A stretch of DNA of 13,600 nt, from assembly GCA_023254755.1 (NCBI GenBank), contig JALRKU010000059.1, positions 1-13,600 of the forward strand, in the 5' to 3' direction. The DNA comes from Aeromicrobium sp. (GTDB lineage: Bacteria; Actinomycetota; Actinomycetes; Propionibacteriales; Nocardioidaceae). The notes under the pieces are model-generated. The model ran no database searches. It worked only from the letters and a program-made list of their open reading frames with translations, and was not told where the DNA came from. The position numbers were made by a program, and so were the translations under genes. Shown piece after piece: positions 10,844 through 13,600 of the stretch (its first letter is position 1; each line of letters opens with the position of its first letter).

Positions 10844-12411
10844 CAGACGTCACCTCCGTCGGCGCGGCCCCGCCCCTGCTCCTGGACCTGCAGCTCGGCG
10901 GGGTCGAGGGTGAACGTGCCCGTCGTCTCCACGAGCGGGACGTCGAGCTCGTCCTCCTCGGGCTCGGCCGGGTCGGCCAGCACCCAGGTGTCCTTGGACC
11001 CGCCGCCGCGGCTGGAGTTGACGATCAGCTCGCCCTCCGGGAGCGCGACGCGGGTGAGACCGCCCGGGAGCACCCACACGTCGCCGTCGCCCTTGTTCAC
11101 CGCGAAGGGTCGCAGGTCCACGTGCCGGGGTCGGATGCCGTTCTCGACCAGGGTCGGCACCGTCGACAGCGAGATGACCGGCTGCGCGATCCACGCCCGA
11201 GGATCGACCAGGATCTTGTCGCGCAGCTCGTCGAGCTCGGCGCGCGTGGCGGCCGGGCCGATGACGATGCCCTTGCCGCCGGACCCGTCGACCGGCTTGA
11301 GCACGAGCTCGTCGAGCCGGTCGAGGACCTCCTCGCGCTGGTCGGGCTCACCGAGCCGCCACGTGTCGACGTTCTGCAGGATCGGCTCCTCCGACAGGTA
11401 GTACCGGACCAGGTCGGGCAGGTAGGTGTACAGCAGCTTGTCGTCGGCGACCCCGTTGCCGACCGCGTTGGCGATCGTGACCTGGCCGTTGCGGGCGGCG
11501 TTGATGATGCCGGGCACACCGAGCATCGACTCGGCGATGAACTGCTCGGGATCGAGCCAGTCGTCGTCGATGCGCCGGTAGATGACGTGCACCGGCTCGA
11601 GGCCGTTGGTCGTGCGCATCAGCACCCGACCGCCCCGGCACACCAGGTCGCGGCCCTCGACGAGCTCGACGCCCATCGTGCGTGCCAGCAGGGTGTGCTC
11701 GAAGTACGCCGAGTTGTAGACGCCGGGCGTGAGGACCACGACGGTCGGGTCGGTGATGCCCGCGGGCGCCGCGGCCCGCAGCGCCGCGAGCAGGTGCTGG
11801 GAGTACTGGGCGACCGGCCGGATGCGGTGGTCGGCGAACAGCTCGGGCAGCGACGCCGACAGGGCGCGCCGGTTGGTCATGACGTACGAGACGCCCGACG
11901 GCACGCGCACGTTGTCCTCGAGCACCCGGAACCGGCCGTCGCCGTCGCGGATCAGGTCGACGCCCGACACGTGGACCCGCACGCCGTTGGCCGGCTCGAG
12001 ACCCGCCACGACGCGGTGGAAGTGCGGCGAGGTCATGACCGTGCGGCGCGGCACGACACCGTCGGCGAAGACCTCGCCCGGTCCGTAGACGTCGGCCAGG
12101 AACGCCTCGAGCGCCAGCACCCGCTGACGCACCCCGGTCTCGACGTGCTCCCAGTCGGCGGCCTCGATCAGGCGGGGGACGATGTCGAGCGGGAAGGGCC
12201 GCTCCTCGCCCGCGACGCCGAACGTGACGCCCTGGTCCAGGTACGACGAGGCGAGCGCGTCGGCACGGAGGCGGACCTCGTCGGGACCCATCGCGCCGAA
12301 CGCGGCGGCGACACCCTCGTAGGTGGGCCGCACGGCGGATCCCGATCCTGCGTACATCTCGTCGAATCCCGTGACAGGCCCGTATCCGTCGAGCAGCTCC
12401 GGCGTGTCCAC
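10843..12411 (-). CDS. Circularly permuted ATP-grasp type 2 protein (DUF404/DUF407)
   Basis: Predicted carboxylate-amine ligase that activates a carboxylate with ATP to make an amide or peptide bond; the substrate is unknown. The protein is 522 residues from this start. Family marks are the N-terminal F-D-E-M with the D-x-x-F-P-L-D-I-V-P-R stretch, then R-V-L-E-D-N-V-R-V-P-S-G-V-S-Y at about 162-176. N-G-V-A-D-D-K-L-L-Y follows near 319-328, and the L-V-L-K-P-V-D-G-S-G-G-K-G ATP-binding loop near 369-381. R-P-R-H-V-D-L-R-P-F (427-436) and N-S-S-R-G-G-G-S-K-D-T-W (465-476) complete it. GTG at 12411 is preferred because TACGGT lies seven bases before it. An in-frame GTG at 12420 adds three residues but overlaps that hexamer and lacks a ribosome binding site. 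First gene of the trio. Confidence 0.93.
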   Translation of the reverse strand: MDTPELLDGYGPVTGFDEMYAGSGSAVRPTYEGVAAAFGAMGPDEVRLRADALASSYLDQGVTFGVAGEERPFPLDIVPRLIEAADWEHVETGVRQRVLALEAFLADVYGPGEVFADGVVPRRTVMTSPHFHRVVAGLEPANGVRVHVSGVDLIRDGDGRFRVLEDNVRVPSGVSYVMTNRRALSASLPELFADHRIRPVAQYSQHLLAALRAAAPAGITDPTVVVLTPGVYNSAYFEHTLLARTMGVELVEGRDLVCRGGRVLMRTTNGLEPVHVIYRRIDDDWLDPEQFIAESMLGVPGIINAARNGQVTIANAVGNGVADDKLLYTYLPDLVRYYLSEEPILQNVDTWRLGEPDQREEVLDRLDELVLKPVDGSGGKGIVIGPAATRAELDELRDKILVDPRAWIAQPVISLSTVPTLVENGIRPRHVDLRPFAVNKGDGDVWVLPGGLTRVALPEGELIVNSSRGGGSKDTWVLADPAEPEEDELDVPLVETTGTFTLDPAELQVQEQGRGRADGGDV

Positions 12412-12418
12412 GTCGACC

Positions 12419-12424
12419 ACCGTA
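12419..12424 (-). promoter_or_regulatory. -10 element of the ATP-grasp/alpha-E/transglutaminase operon
   Basis: TACGGT on the minus strand is followed by seven bases (GGTCGAC) and the GTG at 12411. The same hexamer precedes the aldo/keto reductase. It overlaps the alternative GTG at 12420, which argues for the shorter protein if the transcript is leaderless. Confidence 0.45.
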
Positions 12425-12437
12425 GGACAGATTCGCT

Positions 12438-12458
12438 ACGGACACGTTTCGAGTCCGT
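12438..12458. promoter_or_regulatory. Dyad between the divergent ATP-grasp and HNH genes
   Basis: ACGGAC (12438-12443) and GTCCGT (12453-12458) are perfect inverted copies around nine bases. The dyad lies about 14 bases upstream of the ATP-grasp -10 and 30 upstream of the HNH-gene -10. It is placed to act as a shared operator. No known consensus matched on inspection. Confidence 0.3.
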
Positions 12459-12488
12459 CGTTGCAGGCTCAGATCGCGTTCCACCGGC

Positions 12489-12494
12489 TAGTCT
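12489..12494 (+). promoter_or_regulatory. -10 element of the HNH gene
   Basis: TAGTCT lies 20 bases before the ATG at 12515. A start about six bases downstream gives a short leader of roughly 14 bases that includes the ribosome binding site AGGAAGG (12501-12507). Unlike most single genes in this window it is therefore leadered. Confidence 0.45.
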
Positions 12495-12514
12495 TCGGTC
12501 AGGAAGGTGCTGCC

Positions 12515-12949
12515 ATGGACGGATCGGTGCTGGTGCTCAACGCGAGCTATGAGCCCCTGCAACGCGTCTCCCTGCAGCACGCGATCAAGATGCTCGTCCG
12601 TGAGGTCGCCGTCGTCGAGGAAGAGGCGGGGGGCTCGTTCGGCCCGTTCCCCGTGCCCAAGGTGCTGCGCCTCGTCCGCTACGTCGTGACCCGCTGGCTG
12701 CACCGCCGCACGCAGCTGTGCACGAAGAGCGCGATCAAGGCGCGCGACAAGGTCTGCGCCTACTGCGGTGGTCGCGCCGAGACGGTCGACCACGTGCTGC
12801 CGCGCAGCCGTGGCGGCGCGCTCACCTGGGACAACGCGGTCGCGGCGTGCCAGCGGTGCAACCACCGCAAGGCCGATCGCACGCCCGAGGAGGCCGGCAT
12901 GGTGCTGCGGATCGTGCCGTCCCGCCCGGCTCACGCCATCGTGGCCTGA
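12515..12949 (+). CDS. HNH endonuclease domain protein
   Basis: A compact 144-residue protein of a type very common in Actinobacteria. It opens MDGSVLVLNASYEPLQRVSL, a conserved N-terminal module, and ends in an HNH nuclease fold. The zinc knuckle cysteines are in C-A-Y-C (81, 84) and C-Q-R-C (112, 115). The catalytic pattern is V-D-H-V-L-P-R-S-R-G-G (H93), W-D-N (N107) and N-H-R-K-A-D (H117). All expected residues are present, so nuclease activity is plausible, though the cellular role of this family is not established. It sits alone rather than with phage or restriction genes, so a housekeeping repair or processing role is more likely than defence. The ATG at 12515 has AGGAAGG seven bases upstream. 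It is divergent from the ATP-grasp operon. Confidence 0.93.
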   Translation: MDGSVLVLNASYEPLQRVSLQHAIKMLVREVAVVEEEAGGSFGPFPVPKVLRLVRYVVTRWLHRRTQLCTKSAIKARDKVCAYCGGRAETVDHVLPRSRGGALTWDNAVAACQRCNHRKADRTPEEAGMVLRIVPSRPAHAIVA

Positions 12950-12958
12950 CGGCCGGGC
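12924..12958. terminator. Possible hairpin between the convergent HNH and siderophore-interacting genes
   Basis: GCCCGGC (12924-12930) is the reverse complement of GCCGGGC (12952-12958), a 7-bp stem. The 21-base interior holds a further small hairpin, CACG/CGTG (12932-12943). A competing GGCC-TGAC-GGCC hairpin (12943-12954) includes the HNH stop codon. Only eight bases separate the two genes, so any terminator must lie within coding ends. No T-run is present. Confidence 0.35.
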
Positions 12959-13600
12959 TACAGACCGGCGTTCTCGTAGATGTCCTCGAGCCGATCGAGG
13001 TACGCGCCCTCGTCGCCGTCGGACTGGCGCTGGTGGTACGCCTCGATGGCGGCGGCGTCGACCTGCTCGGCCACCTGCTCGTAGCGCGCCGTCCACTTCT
13101 CGGCGTCGAGCTGCCAGTAGCCGCACGTGTAGAAGTCGCTCTGCGGCCAGCGGAGCGTGCGGCGCAGGTGCTTGCGCACGGCCCGGCTGGCTCGCGCCTC
13201 TCCGGCGAGCCAGACGTAGCGGCCCTGGTCGGGCAGCTCGCGGTCGAGCACGGCCGACGACATCGCGTCGGCGACGTGGCGCTCGTCGTCGACCACGACC
13301 CAGTCGATCGTGACCTCGGCGGGGCTCGGCAGCGGGACCTCGTCGGCGGGGTCGGTCAGGACCACGACCGCCTCCACGCGCTGCTCGGGAGACAGACCGC
13401 GCAGGATGCGGGCCAGCGCCGACAGACCGGTGATGTCGCAGACCAGCAGCTGCCAGGGCACGTCGGGTGCCGCGGCGTACAGGCCGTTCGGCTCGGTGAG
13501 TCCCACGCGGTCGCCGGGTGCGCACGTGCGCGCCCAGTCCGACCCCGCGCCCACGTCGTGCAGGGCGACGTCGACGTCGATCTGCACCCTGCCGTCGACG
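12958..13600 (-). CDS. Siderophore-interacting protein (FAD-dependent ferric reductase), C-terminal part
   Basis: Siderophore-interacting proteins reduce ferric siderophores in the cytoplasm with NAD(P)H and FAD to release iron. About 214 residues are visible. They include the end of the FAD-binding domain (I-D-V-D-V-A-L-H-D-V-G-A-G-S-D-W-A, then P-G-D-R-V-G-L), and the NAD(P)H-binding half (Q-L-L-V-C-D-I-T-G-L-S-A-L-A-R-I-L). The diagnostic stretch G-R-Y-V-W-L-A-G-E-A-R-A-S-R-A-V-R-K-H-L-R follows, with Y-T-C-G-Y-W after it. The stop is TAG at 12960-12958. The reading frame stays open to the window edge and the FAD-domain start is missing, so the true start lies beyond 13600; the GTG at 13587 is internal. 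No siderophore synthesis or uptake gene is visible here. Confidence 0.92.
   Translation of the reverse strand, partial: VDGRVQIDVDVALHDVGAGSDWARTCAPGDRVGLTEPNGLYAAAPDVPWQLLVCDITGLSALARILRGLSPEQRVEAVVVLTDPADEVPLPSPAEVTIDWVVVDDERHVADAMSSAVLDRELPDQGRYVWLAGEARASRAVRKHLRRTLRWPQSDFYTCGYWQLDAEKWTARYEQVAEQVDAAAIEAYHQRQSDGDEGAYLDRLEDIYENAGL

Noticed and set aside
12435..12455. Possible SOS (LexA) box TCGAAACGTGTCC ahead of the HNH gene
   Set aside because: Only the left half resembles the actinobacterial consensus TCGAAC-N4-GTTCGA. The right half does not match, so it is not called.
12515..12949. HNH gene as part of a phage-defence or restriction island
   Set aside because: No methyltransferase, integrase, phage or defence partner is adjacent, base composition matches the surroundings, and this short HNH type is a common single chromosomal gene in Actinobacteria.

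Overview
This window looks like ordinary chromosomal DNA from a high-GC actinobacterium. The genes use strong G/C third positions and several GTG starts, many genes appear to be transcribed without a leader, and the cluster rpsF-ssb-rpsR is typical of the phylum. Gene content and protein flavour suggest the Nocardioides/Aeromicrobium group (Propionibacteriales), but that placement is an inference. I see no phage, IS element, tRNA, rRNA or CRISPR array. No gene-free stretch exceeds 300 bases; the longest is about 120-240 bases around 7762-8005.

Layout. Positions 1-1142 (minus strand) hold the ribosomal/replication operon rpsF, ssb, rpsR (cut by the window start). It has a structured leader ahead of rpsF and a perfect 20-bp palindrome at the ssb stop codon. 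A divergent MOSC-domain gene lies at 1206-1787, followed by an intergenic family of palindromic repeats (1841-1952) that faces the end of glpK (1974-3515, minus). The glpK promoter sits back to back with that of a stand-alone Lon N-domain protein (3556-4161, plus). That gene converges on an HrpB-type helicase (4177-6633, minus), and both stop codons lie in one shared hairpin. The helicase lacks two catalytic residues. Next, on the minus strand, come an aldo/keto reductase (6694-7761) with a candidate operator, a 42-residue small ORF (7885-8013), a Tpx thiol peroxidase (8006-8500) and a DinB-fold protein (8513-9013).

Positions 9037-12411 (minus strand) form the most intriguing unit: a transglutaminase-like protease, an alpha-E (DUF403) protein and a circularly permuted ATP-grasp enzyme. 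They are tightly packed and read in the order ATP-grasp, alpha-E, transglutaminase. This trio is a known conserved neighbourhood with no firmly established product. It is predicted to make or attach a peptide or amide-linked modification. Divergent from it is a compact HNH protein (12515-12949, plus), which converges on the C-terminal part of a siderophore-interacting flavoprotein that runs off the window end (12958-13600, minus).

A theme across the window is a -10-like hexamer (TAnnnT or a one-off variant) placed exactly 6 or 7 bases before the start codon of MOSC, glpK, the Lon-domain gene, hrpB, the reductase, tpx, the DinB gene and the ATP-grasp gene. This implies widespread leaderless transcription. 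The ribosomal genes, the alpha-E gene and the HNH gene instead carry clear Shine-Dalgarno sequences.
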